From Gautieria morchelliformis (taxonomy: Eukaryota; Basidiomycota; Agaricomycetes; Gomphales; Gomphaceae), in the NCBI GenBank assembly GCA_015179125.1, contig WHVA01000138.1, positions 124,001 through 188,000 on the forward strand: a stretch of 64,000 nucleotides of DNA, given 5' to 3'. Every line of letters starts with the position of its first letter. Position 1 is the stretch's first letter. A model generated the notes under the pieces. The model searched no databases, was not told the DNA's origin, and saw only the letters and a program-made list of their open reading frames with translations. Positions 52,950-64,000 of the stretch are shown piece by piece. The position numbers were made by a program, and so were the translations under genes.

Positions 52950-54620
52950 CACAATATAACAGTGCTTTCTATTACTGAAAGACAGAAATACATAGATTGA
53001 AAGCTATGTCCCAACCCACCCAACGTCGCCCTACACACCTCCTCAACCCCAATGCTCTCGGTGCAATACAAACTCGTCTCCTTCCACCGCTAACCACCCT
53101 TGTTCTTCCCGCCCAGGACACATATAATGATGTCGCCCGCCTCCCAGTCCGGGCTCTCGTTGCCCTCGCCCTCAAACACGAACTCGCTGCCCTCAGCAAT
53201 GCCCATGGGGACGTTGAGCGCATAGTGCTGCATGTGCGGAACGAGCACGTGGGACACGTCTGGATGTGCAAGTCCTGTCGAAAGTATTAAAGAATACAAT
53301 ATTAACACATTAACCACAACAAACACAACCCCATATCACGACCAATACACCGATAACCCCTCTCTCAGGATATATGCATCACGGCACTAGTACCCGAGAC
53401 CGCCGGATCATCATATGCCCACTCAGACTGACCCGATCACATCCCCCGACTCCCGCGATGTCACAGGAACACGTATCATGTGTTACCACGACTCACAACA
53501 CCCAAAACGCTATCCAAGAACACCAAGCCCATCCCGAATCACGCGCCTTCCATCAGTCACGTGACCCAATCAAGGGACGTGACGTGTCGAGCCGACCCTG
53601 CCTATACCCAGACTATGCCCCCTATCCTTCACCAAACTTCCGTCCCCACATCCTACTTTACACTCCATCTCCAAGCCCAACCAATACAGCACACGTCGTC
53701 TCTCCTATCGTTACATGTGCGCCGCTCGCCCCATTCCATCATCCCTTTAGTATCACACCACCAATCCCTTGACCGCCAAGCGCCACTAGTAACTAATAAA
53801 TACGTGTCCCCATGTACAATAACATAGTAGTGAAATAGCACCTCGTTTCACCTCTCATTCCGTAGTAGAATTTCTAGTCAACACTAAAGTCATAAGACAT
53901 GCATACTTACTGTGCGCGCAGATATTCCTGTCTACTCTAAAATCTCACTCGATTTATCTCACAACCAAGAGATTGAATCAATTATTCTCAATATCATTCC
54001 TAGTATAAAACAACAAGTCCTCCAACGCGGAAGTGGTCGCAGAAGACCTTTATGTTAATCATGAACTGGATGCCGAGTCGCAGGATCACAAGAAATGGAG
54101 ATGAAGGAATGGGCATCAAAAGCAATAATCGTCAGAGCAGAAATCACGCAAAGACGATGTTTGGAACCTACGTCAATCTCCACACCCTTATACATATCCT
54201 CAAGGCTCACTTCAAAGTCGCTTGTCGTCATGGGCCTGCGGCGGACCTCGTGTTGTTGAGCTGCAGTGTCACAGGATCATAAATGTCATGAATGATATGG
54301 CACATGAGTAGTAGGAGTATTATACGGCAAAGTATCATTTTGAGCGTGCAGAACGATAAATTAACGATGAAACGACTCACGTCCGCCGCCACCGAAGAAG
54401 GACGAAAACATATCGAAGGGATTGGCGTGCTGGCCACCTTCATGCTGTCTCAGGCCTTTCTGGATGAGAGGGAAGGGTAATATTTGTCAGCTCGCGTCTG
54501 GGCAAGTATAAAACGATAAGTGACAAAGTAAAGTAAAGCTCAAAGAACAATGACAAGGGCGAATTGCAACACGTACCTCCCCATGTCGCTCATAAAGGCC
54601 GTGTTTCTGTCCAAAAAAAG
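52950..54620 (-). pseudogene. DnaJ/Hsp40 (ERdj3/Scj1-like) pseudogene
   Basis: On the minus strand from about 54610: the end of a J domain (KHGLYERHGE), then KGLRQHEGGQHANPFDMFSS with FFGGGGR (Gly/Phe region, 54450-54380). TSDFEVSLEDMYKGVEID follows near 54235. An intron leads to FMINIKVFCDHFR at 54060, then solo LTR K2, then HPDVSHVLVPHMQHYALNVP and EGSEFVFEGEGNESPDWEAG near 53180. After a frame break near 53095 it reads KETSLYCTESIGVEEV. The J-domain HPD part was not found. The cysteine-rich zinc domain that normally follows the CDHC segment is absent. DnaJ proteins stimulate Hsp70 ATPase; this copy cannot be functional. Confidence 0.82.
53276..54015 (+). mobile_element. Solo LTR K2 (Copia K family)
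   Basis: 740 bp, TGTCGAAAGTATT..AAAACAACA, duplication AGTCC (53271-53275, 54016-54020). Diverged from the Copia K LTR (3392) but colinear along its length (shared ATGTACAATA, GATTTATCTCAC). Empty-site reconstruction keeps the DnaJ frame open. Confidence 0.92.
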
Positions 54621-55225
54621 AAATATGGTGGTCAGGTTGAGTTAAGGCATAGTAGAGATGTTCATGGGCGCACCTGGGCTGCGTATGCTGGAAGGATCGG
54701 AATGTGAGTATGTGAGTGATGAGGAAGGTAGGCATATAAGGCATGTAACATGGCTCCCAATACTTGTGACAGCCCAGCCCCCACACTCACCTTTCGCAAC
54801 CTTCACATGAGTGGGAGCAGAAGTGGTCTATTGTAAGAGCGAGGACACATTGCGAGAGCGAGGGTGGGAGTGGTCTATTGTGAGAATGAGCAGGTGAGGG
54901 GAGATAGTGTGAGAGCAAGACCCAGAGTGCATGAGCGAGAGCAGCAGAGAGGCACGTAGCAATAATACTACTACTATTAAGCAAACGACGCGCATTCATT
55001 TGCGCCTGTTTGCCAGCTCTTGGCGTCCGTCCCTTTCCCGAGTCTTGCCCTCCCTCCGCCTATCCTTCCCCTCTCCACTCGCCGTTTCTTCCGTGGTTTC
55101 CTTCACCCGCCCCTTTTTCCTCCTGTCGTTGGCCGTCATCGTCCGCTCCTGCAGGTGGTATTCGGAGCTCTTTTACGGATGGGTAGAAGGATAGGTATCG
55201 GAAGGAGAAGGCTCGGTCACCGTCC
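54621..55225. other. No clear gene
   Basis: Upstream side of the DnaJ pseudogene. CT-rich on the right (54960-55160), where short Ser/Pro/Leu-rich open frames look like chance coding. Nothing else supported. Confidence 0.45.
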
Positions 55226-56778
55226 TGTATGGGATCCTGCTTTGCCGGTCAAATAGGAGAAATTCCATGTATTTTCGAAATAGTGACCTTAAAATATAGC
55301 ATACTGGTATTGCTATCATTGGGGATGAACTATTTAAACTTCCTCTAATTTCCTACCATTTTTTCGCCATTTCTAATGAAGTCTTTGGCTCAAAACACTT
55401 CTATTCTGTTGCAGCAGAGTTATGAATCCACATGTATCCACAACTCTGCTTATTCAAACTCCGACGCGCGCGAGCCCGAACTCGAGCCTGTGGACACTCT
55501 ACCGGTTCGGACTCAGCACTCTGGAAATGGCAATTTATTCCCAAGCCTCCACAACACAGTTTGTGCAATACAAACTCAGCCCAACCTATGCTACCATAGC
55601 AACAAGGCTATGTTAGGCTGTGCTGTGCCATAGCTACACTCACATTGGGTTCACAAGATACAACAATCTCTTGATAGTTTAGCTAAGAATCCCCCATGGT
55701 CACATGACTATCACATGACCACAAAAACAGCTCAAAGTCACCTGATCATCCACAGTCACCTGACAGTCACCTGACCTCAAAGTCACCTGATTATCTACAG
55801 TCACCTGACAATCACCTGACCTCAAAGTCACCTGATTATCTACGGTCACCTGACAATCACATGACCTCAATCCAGCTTGAAGTCACATGACTTTCCTTCG
55901 TCACATGATAATCACATGAGCGTGGGAGTTTCTTACATACTCTTAGCTTTACTGTCACAGAGGTGTGACTTTAACCCAATATAGCAATAGAACCTTCCAC
56001 AGCCTTCCAATAGTTTCCAAACCTTTCCTGAAGCTTCTCTAAGCTTCCACAAGGTTCTTCACAGTAGTAGAAGCTTCTACAAGGTTCCTAGCAGTAGTTA
56101 CATAAGCTAGATAGATGCAGTATAAATAGCCTGCAGTTTTAGCAGTGAATCAGCCAATACATCATCATCTACTATCCACGTACCTCGTGTGACTTGCCAA
56201 GCTTGCACAGCTTACTAAGCTGCTAACCCCAGCTAGGGTTATTACACTTACTTAGTGTATAATTCTCAGTTAAGTAGTTGTGTTTCTACTTAGCCACCCA
56301 GACTAACACTCCAGGTGAAATTCTGCAGAGTGAGTCTGACAATTGATTTCCTTGTCAATTAGCTCTCCAATACCCAAGACGAACTGATCAGTGACTTTCC
56401 TGTTCAGTGACTTTCACAAGTCACTTCTTAAACCCTAGTCACTCGTTTATTGCAGTGCATTGACGTTAATCAGGTCAGTCCACTTACAAACTCTCCTGTG
56501 AAGCCATTCCTATCTTTTTGGAATACTTGGACCCCGATAGTCGTCCTCGAACCTACAGACTTTTAGTTTATTGTTCAGTGCTGCTAAGAAACATATTGCC
56601 TTCCATCCGTATTAACTTGGACTAGTTTTTACGCGGATTGCAACCAAGGTACAAATATTAAATTATTTCCGGAGTTGTGCTGCAGCATTGTTTAATATTC
56701 TTTGAGTTTCGTATACGACACGTTCTGATAGACCAAAGTGTTAGCTCTGACACCAAAGTCTTGAAGGGTTCCAAAACA
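55226..56778 (+). mobile_element. Solo LTR E2
   Basis: 1553 bp, TGTATGGGATCC..GGGTTCCAAAACA, duplication CGTCC (55221-55225, 56779-56783). TATAAATAG near 56120; TCACCTGA/TCACATGA array at 55700-55920. Nearly the same as E1, apart from the D4 insertion and small indels. Confidence 0.94.
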
Positions 56779-57177
56779 CGTCCCTTCACGTCCTCACATG
56801 GGGGGAAGGCTACGCACAGGTAGGGGATCCCATCGACGCCTCCCCACACTGTGATGTCTTTCAGCGTCCCCTCGCACACCGTCACTGTGTCTCATGGCTA
56901 TTCCCGCAGCTGTATATTCTTCCTCTCCTGTGCAGGCCATCCCTTGCCATATATTTGTCTCTTCATGTGTTTTCTCTTTTCCTTATGTCTACCATTAATT
57001 TGTGTGCTAACGTCTGTCTTCGAGGGGGTCATCGACAGACGACCTCTCCTACATATTATTGTTTCTATGACACTGTAGTTCAGGCCTTGGACGGCTCGGT
57101 GGTCCCTCTGGAGCTTCGACCACACTGACGCTCGCGTCGTCGGCCGCATTTTCGCCCCTCCATCGTCGCCCATTTTG

Positions 57178-57679
57178 ATGGACATTATTTCTCTAACGGC
57201 TTATCCTGGAGATCCGACATCTGATGACTATGAAATCGGTGTCCCGGACGATAGCTCGGTAGCTGTTTGGACGGTTGGTGCCGTTCTAGATAATGCCAAA
57301 GTTGACGCGGATTCCCAGACGAGAGCATTCAATCTTGCCGTTTCCGACTACTTCCGAGATGGCACGAAAACCTTTGCTTTGGAGTCCGTATCTTTCCTGA
57401 GCTCTTTTCTTTTTTTCATTTATGTTTCGCTTAATGTGTCTTCCTTAGGTGTGTTTACGACGGTAATTCGGTTCACTGGAGTCGGGCTCCTGCTCCCAAT
57501 GTTAACATGGCGATCTATGCATATGGCACATTCAGGAAAGTGAATGAACATGGCAATTTGAGTATAGTTGTTGATAACGTCGCGTTGAACGTGGGACCGG
57601 CCACCCTAGCCCCTTGCTCCTTCCGCGAAGGATGGTGGCCCGCGTCGTCGACTGAGGAAGTTCGCGACAGCCGTCCCTA
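57178..57679 (+). CDS. Spliced ORF of unknown function
   Basis: ATG 57178 (MDIISLTAYPGDPTSDDYEI) is open to about 57383. A candidate GT-AG intron (57384-57448) then joins FALE to CVYDGNSVHWSRAPAP and MAIYAYGTFRKVNEHGNLSI, up to a stop at 57677. About 145 residues, rich in alternating hydrophobic positions (VWTVGAVLDNAKVD), suggesting a beta-barrel such as an OB fold. That is a guess. Upstream lies LTR E2 and downstream an LTR A, so it may be a gene fragment or part of the Helitron whose helicase starts 2.5 kb further on. Confidence 0.45.
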
Positions 57680-58106
57680 AATACGACGGTGACAACGCTC
57701 TCGCCCACAAGGTTCGTGAAGATGGCCGTCGTTCGTCTTCGCCAGTTTCGCCCACTCGTTCCAATGTTACCTTTTCGGGCGACGGTCCTTCGCAGACCGA
57801 TCCAGGCAATCTTATCACAAGGAGTGGTAAACAGCGTGCTGGTCTTACACCTTAACTGCCATCCCCGGCCTTTTTCTTTCTTCATTTGTATTTCTATCTC
57901 CTCTTTGTATCATACATGTTTCCGTTTCGATGTGACTGCCTTCGAATCTGACTCCGTGACCTTTTGAGCCTTCCCCTGTCTTCGACAGACCCTGTTTCAA
58001 ATCTGCCGTCGTGATTATAATTTTTCTTCCATGCTGTTGCATACCGGGGTGTATACTGAAGGAGTTAACCTTTTTTCTTTCTATTCCTTTGTTCCCCCTA
58101 CCATGC
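57680..58106. other. No clear gene
   Basis: May hold the 3' continuation of the preceding ORF, as short frames rich in Arg/Pro continue to about 57860. CT-rich towards the LTR. Nothing nameable. Confidence 0.4.
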
Positions 58107-59138
58107 TGTCACGACCGGTTTATTTCTCCTACCGCGCTACCTCTATGTTCCCCCTCGTCACTCCCTAGCATCTTCGCCAGAGTTCGCCGCACCTACCGAC
58201 CACTTCCCCTCTACGTCCACTCTACCCGCTGTTCGCCCCATTCTCTGAACCGCTATTCGCTGCTCGCGCATTTCATCAGCAGGCACGCCATCGAATATGA
58301 TCGATACCATTCACCCGGCATGATGGCTCATCATTAACCCCGTCATCTTCTTAATCCAACCCCATTGGGTGTTCGTATGGCCAAGGTGTGATCGCAGGAC
58401 GTCTCTTCTATAGGTCGTGCAGGATCAACCCAGTAAATGAAGAGTCCGTGCAGGGTAGCATGTATGCGGGTCCCAAGACATGGTTTTGTCCATAAATGCC
58501 TTCGCTCCCTTTATTCTCCGTCATTTCATGTTCGCATTCTCCCCTCACTCTATTGTATGTTTATTCCATCTACCTAGTATCATGACCGCGCACCCCTATC
58601 CAACCCTGACTCACAACACCCTCTTTCCTATTCGCTGATACCTTACGAGCATTCGATATAAGTAGTTTACATTCGCATGTATATTCCCCAGTTCAATTAT
58701 CATACGTCGTTCATCTTGTGCAGCTTTGACCTCGCGGTGGTCATCATCTTAACCCTTCTCTTGGAGATTCCCATCTTCGACTAGCAAAGGACTTAGGCAT
58801 CACTGGTGAGTTCTCATACTTCATCTTCGTTACCTTAGCCTTCGAACCATTTTCTGTGCTGTTGGCGAAGGGCTCCGAAGGAGCACCTTCGCCAGCGAAG
58901 GGATTGTTGAGACTTAGACAGCCCTTCCGTGAGACCTTGCACGTTACATTGTCAAGAGTCACGGGCTATTTCGCTACGACTGTAGATAGGGTGAGCCCCG
59001 TTTAGGCAAACCCTCTTACCTTGTGAACATTCATTGGTTCACCTATTCGCCGAACGGCATACTTATTCGCACAAGTTATTTGGGCATTCGCTGTGTTCAC
59101 TAATACACAATATTAATGCCTAAAAACCAATCTTGACA
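58107..59138 (+). mobile_element. LTR A8, full-length 1032 bp
   Basis: TGTCACGACCGG..AATCTTGACA, complete, with TATA-like ATATAAGTAG near 58658. It is the uninterrupted reference that defines the transposon insertion in A2. Its right end joins directly to a truncated LTR F5, and flanks do not form a duplication. Confidence 0.9.
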
Positions 59139-60145
59139 AGAGCCCTAATTGGCTCAGAACTCCTTACTCAGCTTCTGAGTGCCAAATACATGGTTATCTG
59201 GAGATACAGCCTCAATGGCTCAACCAATCCAGGCACACCTTGGTGAGTCAGGAGTACATGACTCAGCCAAGCTGTGCTATGGCACGTGACCCCTTTCAGT
59301 GAGTCATTCCTGACAAATCAAGCTCTGATTGGTAGGAAGCATGGTAGAGTCCCCTGGAAACAGCCAGTTTCTTCCAACCCTTTCTTCCACCTTCCACAAG
59401 CTTCTTCCCCCATTCCATTAATAGATAGAAGGTTCTACCTGCTTACTAAGCTCTTGTACATTACAATATAAAAGGAGGCCCTTTGCCTGCCCTTTGAGCA
59501 ATCAATCTACCCATCTTCTATCCTACACAGCTTGTGTGACTTGCACATCTTATCTAAGTTCCTAACCCGAACTAGAATACTACTCTTGCTTAAAGTAACT
59601 ATTCTTAGTTAAGTAGTTGCTTTACTGCTTAGCCACTTAGCCTAACATGCTGGGTGTAACTCTACAGAGTGAGGTTGGCAATCGATTTTCTTGTCAATTA
59701 GCACTCCAATACCGGAGACGAGCTGTTCAGTTGATTTTCCTGTTCAGTGACTTTCACAAGTCAAGTCAAGTTGTGCGCGAAAGCCACTTCACATTACTCT
59801 CTTGTTATTGCAGTGCATTGACGTTGGTTGACCCAATCCACTTACAAACTCTCCTGCGGAGCCTATTCCCTCTTTATTAAAAGGAATACTCTTGGACCCC
59901 GATAGTGTCCTTGAACCTACACACTCTTTTAGTTTATTGTTCAGTGCAGCTAAAAAACACATTGCCTTATAGCTGTAATAACTTGGACTAGTTATTACAT
60001 GGATTGCAACCAAGGTACAAATATTAAATTATTTCCAGAGTTGTGCTGCTGCATTGAACCGGTATTCTACTAGTCGTGTAAACGACACGTTCTGATAGCC
60101 CGAGGCGTTAGCAATAACACCAAAGTCTTGAAGGGTTCCAAAACA
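59139..60145 (+). repeat. LTR F5, 5'-truncated
   Basis: Begins internally at AGAGCCCTAATTGGCTCAG, which matches F1, and runs to GGGTTCCAAAACA. TATAAAAGG near 59468, with TGAGTCA/TGACTCA sites upstream (59242-59305). The first roughly 500 bp are missing at the junction with A8. Confidence 0.88.
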
Positions 60146-60805
60146 GCGTCCCTCTGTCTTCCCTGATCGATTCTCGCCGGCACCAATGCACGGTGCGCTA
60201 TGTATAACTCTATATGCCTACACAGGCTTGGCACTCCTGAAAAAAATTATATGGCTGCTGACTCTATCAAGGAAATGGACGATGCAGACATACTTTCCCC
60301 TCAATCCCTTCTCGACTTCGCTGCCCGGCAAACACCTCCAGGCCTACCCCCGCACTGTCTCTCCATCCGCTTGGGGGGCCTATATCGCTTAATGCATAAC
60401 TTCTCCATCTCATGCGGCCTCGTCAAAAACTGTAGAGTCGTCGTTACTCACCTAGGGATAAGACTAATCACCGTTAACATCCTCCACCTTGAACAGGGAC
60501 ACAATTATATCAACCGGGAATCAATCTTACTTCCCCGAATAACCTTTACCTACTTTCTCCCCTCCAGTGGTCATACACTTTTACGTAGACAATTTCCTTT
60601 ATGCACCGCATACGCCACAACATTCAACAGTTGCCAGGGACTCACGCTCAATCAAGTCGCCATAGACCTCTCCACTCCCGTTTTCAGCCACGGCCAATTA
60701 TACACCGCTCTCTCTCGCGTTCGATGTAGGGACAATGTTCGAATTCGATTACCTGCCGATGAAGACACCACTCAAAATATTGTCTATGACAAAATCACTC
60801 TATAA
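60146..60805 (+). pseudogene. Helitron Pif1-like helicase, C-terminal fragment
   Basis: The frame from 60200 carries YMAADSIKEMDDADILSPQS, then GLPPHCLSIRLGGLYRLMHN, LLRRQFPLCTAYATTFNSCQ, GLTLNQVAIDLSTPVFSHGQ and LYTALSRVR, ending with a stop at 60803. These are the last motifs of the Pif1-like helicase domain of Helitron Rep-helicase proteins. GLxxNxxxI and the ALSRVR arginine finger are present. The MHN..ISCGLVKNCRVVV segment is normally preceded by helicase motifs I-IV, which are absent. LTR F5 sits at its 5' side. Confidence 0.85.
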
Positions 60806-61450
60806 TTTATGCGTCATTCCCTGTTTCCATATCCTTCCTCTCCCACCCCTATTTCTTTTCCCTTTATATCCCACCCCTCGAACACCACCTTTCCCTTCAC
60901 TCACCATGGCACCTCCTGCAGACCATCGCCCGAGCTTTCCTGGCGTCAAAAACGTGCGTCCCCTTTTCCCTCCCCGCCTCCTTTTCCTTCTAACTCTACA
61001 CAAAGCAGATATTATGCCGGTCACTTCCTCGCAAGTGTCGGCATACGTCATCCGTTATATAACACGTCCTCGCAGGTCACCTATCCACACACCTGTTAAC
61101 GGTCCCGCATCCATAGACGCCCTATTGCGCTCCTTACCTTTGCTTCCCGACATCTCCCCTGAAACACGTCGGCGGCTTCAGAACGAACTACAGCTCATCC
61201 GTACCTTCATGTCGAGGGACCAGTGAATGGTCGCATGTAACTTCACCAAAGCTAACTTTCCCCACTTTGTATTACATAATGGAATTTTTTTTATTATCTT
61301 TTCACCCATCTGTACTGGCGCGCCGAAGTGAAGCGCAGGCGAGCCTTGTATATATTGAGTATATGCATGGTATTTTCAATGAAAGAGTATCTTACCAGGA
61401 GGCACCCTCTAAACCACCGCGTTTTTACCCAACCCCACGATATCATTTAT
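60806..61450. other. Downstream part of the Helitron, candidate 3' region
   Basis: Pro/Ser-rich open stretches follow the helicase stop. Near 61322-61350 GCGCCGAAGTGAAGCGCAGG and CGAGCCTTGTA occur. A related motif occurs at 23277 without a helicase, so this could be near the Helitron 3' terminus. A terminal hairpin plus CTRR could not be placed with certainty. Confidence 0.4.
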
Positions 61451-62463
61451 AAGAAGAGCTTTTTGATGCAGGTGTTGAGCGGGGATCACGCGATAACATC
61501 ACGATGTTCACATACTCTGCATTTTCCTCCTGGTTCGCTCCATCATAACTGGGCATGATCGAAAAATTGATGAGGGCAAGCATTATAGTTTGTTTTCTGT
61601 TGGCCATGGTCATGGGGGGAAGAGAGGAGTTAGAATTCAAGCAGGTCGGAGATTCAAATCACTTGGGGAAAAATTCGGACACGCGTACAAGGTACTGCAT
61701 TGGTCGCCATGATGCCTCCAGGACTTGGTGAGCAATATTTCATGCTATAGTGGCAGCAGCGCTAATTACTTGGCAGACTCAGTTCGACGACAAGAGGAAA
61801 TTGCTCTGTATGCCTAATGGTCTAACATACGCAGTGAAGAGGGCGATCGTGTTTCTTTTTTTTTTTTTTTCACATACTGTACTTGCATGTTTTTCAGTAC
61901 CTGAAAATCAGTGCTCCAAAGCACTTATTTTTGGTGCTCATTTAATGATATTTCTGAGCACTGATTTGTCAGTGCTCAAAGGTACTGATTATTGCCGTTT
62001 GTGTAAAAGGTACCGAAATCTAATGTCGGAGTTTTCTCCAGTGCATAGCTCCTCGGCGGGCCTCTCCATAGCGCTTGCGGGGAGGTGCTCCATAGCACTG
62101 TAAAGGTCTATGGAGGCGTATGTGAGGGGGTATGGAGTACTAGGAATCCTCGGCGTTTCCTATCATTTGTCTGCTAGTGCCAGTGCATGTCACTGAACAA
62201 CGGGCAGGAGATCACGTCACGGTAGGATTATTTTGAAAATGAAATAAAAAGTATTTGGTACTAAACTTGTAAACTTGGCTCTTATTCCAACATCTCTTCC
62301 TCCCCTCCAGCAGTGACCTCTCACACGGCGGCATCGGAAATGTCATGCGTGAGCTTCCTGATGGCAGGGAGAGTTGTCTGCAAGTCTCCTGCTCCGGAGA
62401 GTGTCCTACAAAGAATAACAGAGTGCTGTTAGAGGTTCGACCTGAGACCGCGTGGTATGCGTA
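61451..62463. other. Unassigned, with an imperfect inverted repeat
   Basis: No supported gene. At 61890-62005 CAGTACCTG, CAGTGCTC and AGTGCTCAAAGGTACTG motifs form an imperfect inverted repeat, and GGTACCGAAATCTA recurs from 52857. It may be a small decayed transposon. Confidence 0.35.
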
Positions 62464-63923
62464 TGTGTGGGAACCATTGCTAATGAAAAGCCTCATGAAA
62501 AAAGGATTAAAATCGCTTTAAAACCCTGTTTTCCCAGCTGATAGTAGCTAATACACGTGGCTATTGTTGGGAGAACTCTATTCAAATATCCCTTGAATTT
62601 CCTCTTATTTTTTCGCCATTTAACTTGGCTTCCCTGGCTCAAAAACTCCTTATTCTGTCAGGCAGAGTTACGAACCCACACACGTCCACAACTATGCCAC
62701 AGCCGCTCAGTTTCAAACTCCGACCAGAGCTTTCCATGAACCGTGAATTCGGAGTTGCAGGCACTCAAGCACCTATAACTCTGGTACCTTGGCTCACTCA
62801 AACTCAGCCTCTGGGACTGAATGCGTCCTCTACCGCTTACACAAGCCTGAGCAATTCAAACCCAGCCAGCACACGACTTGCATCATAGCAACCATGGCTG
62901 TGCAAGGCTGCGTACAAAGTCACACAAAGATGTACAAAGCCAAAACTAGGGTGCGGATTTAGCAAAGCTTATTGGACGAATGAATCCTCCAAACGCAGTA
63001 CTATGACACCAAACAGGTCCCTTGATGTCATAGCGGCTGTGTAGGGCTGTGCAGGGCTGTGCAAGGCAGTGTAAGGCAGTGCATGGCTGTGAAAATCTGT
63101 GCAACCCAGGGAAGGTGATTGGCTATCTATTTCCAATTTCTTTGCACAAACACACCGCAATAGTTATGAGGGTGTGTTTTAGCAGTGCAAATATTTACAT
63201 ATGACATCACTCGCCTAATAGATAGAAGAACCCGATTTTACATAATCCTGTGTATTTTACAATATAAAAGGAGGCCATTCTGACCCCCTTGAATCATCAT
63301 TCTAGCAATCTAACACCTTCTATCCACGTGACCTCGTGTGACTTGCATCTTACTAAGCTGCTAATCCCAGCTAGGGTTATTCACTTACTTTAGTGTCTAA
63401 TTCCTTGTTAAGTAGATACTTTTCTGCTTAGCCACCTAGACTAATCCTCCGGGTGTAATTCTACAGAGTGAGTCTGTCAATTGATAGTCTTGCCATTCGC
63501 ACTCCAATACCCGAGACGATCTGATCAGTCGATTTTCCTGATTAGAGACTTTCACAAGTCACTTCTAAAACTCGTTGATCCCTCGTTTTATTGCTGTGCG
63601 CTGGTAGATTATCAAGGCAGTCCATTTATAAACTCGCCTGCTAAGTACATTCCGTTATATTTTGGAATACGCTTGGACCCCGATAGTGTCCTTGAACCTA
63701 CATTCTTTTAGTTTATTGTTCAGTGCTGCTAAGAAACACATTGCCTTCCATCCATATTAACTTGGACTAGTTTTTATGTGGATTGCAACCAAGGTACAAA
63801 TATTAAATTATTCCCAGAGTTGTGCTGCAGCATTGTTTAATATTCTTTGAGTCTCGTAAATGACACATTCTGATAGATTGAAGTGTTAGCAATAACACCA
63901 AAGTCTTGAAGGGTTCCAAAACA
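62464..63923 (+). mobile_element. Solo LTR F4
   Basis: 1460 bp, TGTGTGGGAACC..GGGTTCCAAAACA, duplication GCGTA (62459-62463, 63924-63928). TATAAAAGG near 63262. U3 has a short array of GGCTGTGCA/GGCAGTGTA units (63030-63100). Close to F3. Confidence 0.94.
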
Positions 63924-63928
63924 GCGTA

Positions 63929-64000
63929 CCTTGCTTTATCATGCAGACACTTCTGCAGCCGGGGAAGGATATGCTTGCCTTGCGCATGGTCACCCCATGT
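63929..64000. other. Window-edge flank of LTR F4
   Basis: 72 bp open on the minus strand, too short to assign. Confidence 0.3.

Noticed and set aside
53374..53827. Open frames of 115-132 codons (Pro/His-rich)
   Set aside because: They lie entirely in solo LTR K2, whose ends and duplication are exact.
62325..64000. Two minus-strand exons of a host gene flanking LTR F4 (63934-64000 and 62325-62406)
   Set aside because: A donor and acceptor can be drawn, but the more plausible frame of the second exon does not match the phase of the first, and the first is cut by the window edge.

Overview
The window is fungal, most likely from an Agaricomycete (Basidiomycota). This rests on short GT-AG introns of about 50 bp, a FunK1-type protein kinase (a family expanded in mushroom-forming fungi) and chromodomain Ty3/Gypsy elements. 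A Rhizoctonia-like genus is possible but is only an impression. It is a transposon graveyard in which most of the 64 kb is explained by nested insertions. I delimited many of them exactly by their 5-bp target duplications.

Region 1-21286 is a five-level nest. A Ty3/Gypsy element on the minus strand ('H': integrase at 1-1165, reverse transcriptase and protease at 18942-21286) is interrupted by a second Gypsy ('B', minus strand). B is interrupted in gag by a Copia element ('K', 3392-15194). The 5' LTR of K holds a 1032-bp solo LTR ('A2'), and A2 holds a 6.5-kb Tc1/mariner transposon (4223-10725). That transposon has a complete spliced DD34E transposase, inverted repeats of about 600 bp or more, and a FunK1 kinase gene as cargo.

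Region 21287-30156 consists of solo and partial LTRs (families A, D, I, J), a PIF/Harbinger-like MITE, and the RT-RNase H half of another Copia element (family D) with its 3' LTR.

Region 30157-49025 is one full-length but heavily decayed Gypsy element ('C', plus strand, same family as B, target duplication TGGAG, 210-bp 3' LTR). It carries gag, protease, RT, RNase H, integrase, a chromodomain-like end and an extra third ORF. It is interrupted by a tRNA-type SINE, solo LTRs of families D, I, E, A and F (three of them containing another solo LTR), a foldback repeat and two unclassified insertions.

Region 49026-64000 holds the only host-like genes. One is an apparently intact nine-exon short-chain dehydrogenase (50392-51680). 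Another is a DnaJ/Hsp40 pseudogene split by a Copia-K solo LTR. There are also a LINE RNase H fragment, a spliced ORF of unknown function, and the C-terminal part of a Helitron helicase. LTRs of families E, A and F lie between them.

LTR families used below: A (about 1032 bp, TGTCATGAC..TTGACA), D (380-544 bp, TGTTGGGTGC..), E/F (about 1.36-1.56 kb, ..GGGTTCCAAAACA), G (210 bp, ends of Gypsy B and C), I (about 0.7-0.8 kb), J (about 0.47 kb) and K (about 0.73-0.74 kb, Copia K).
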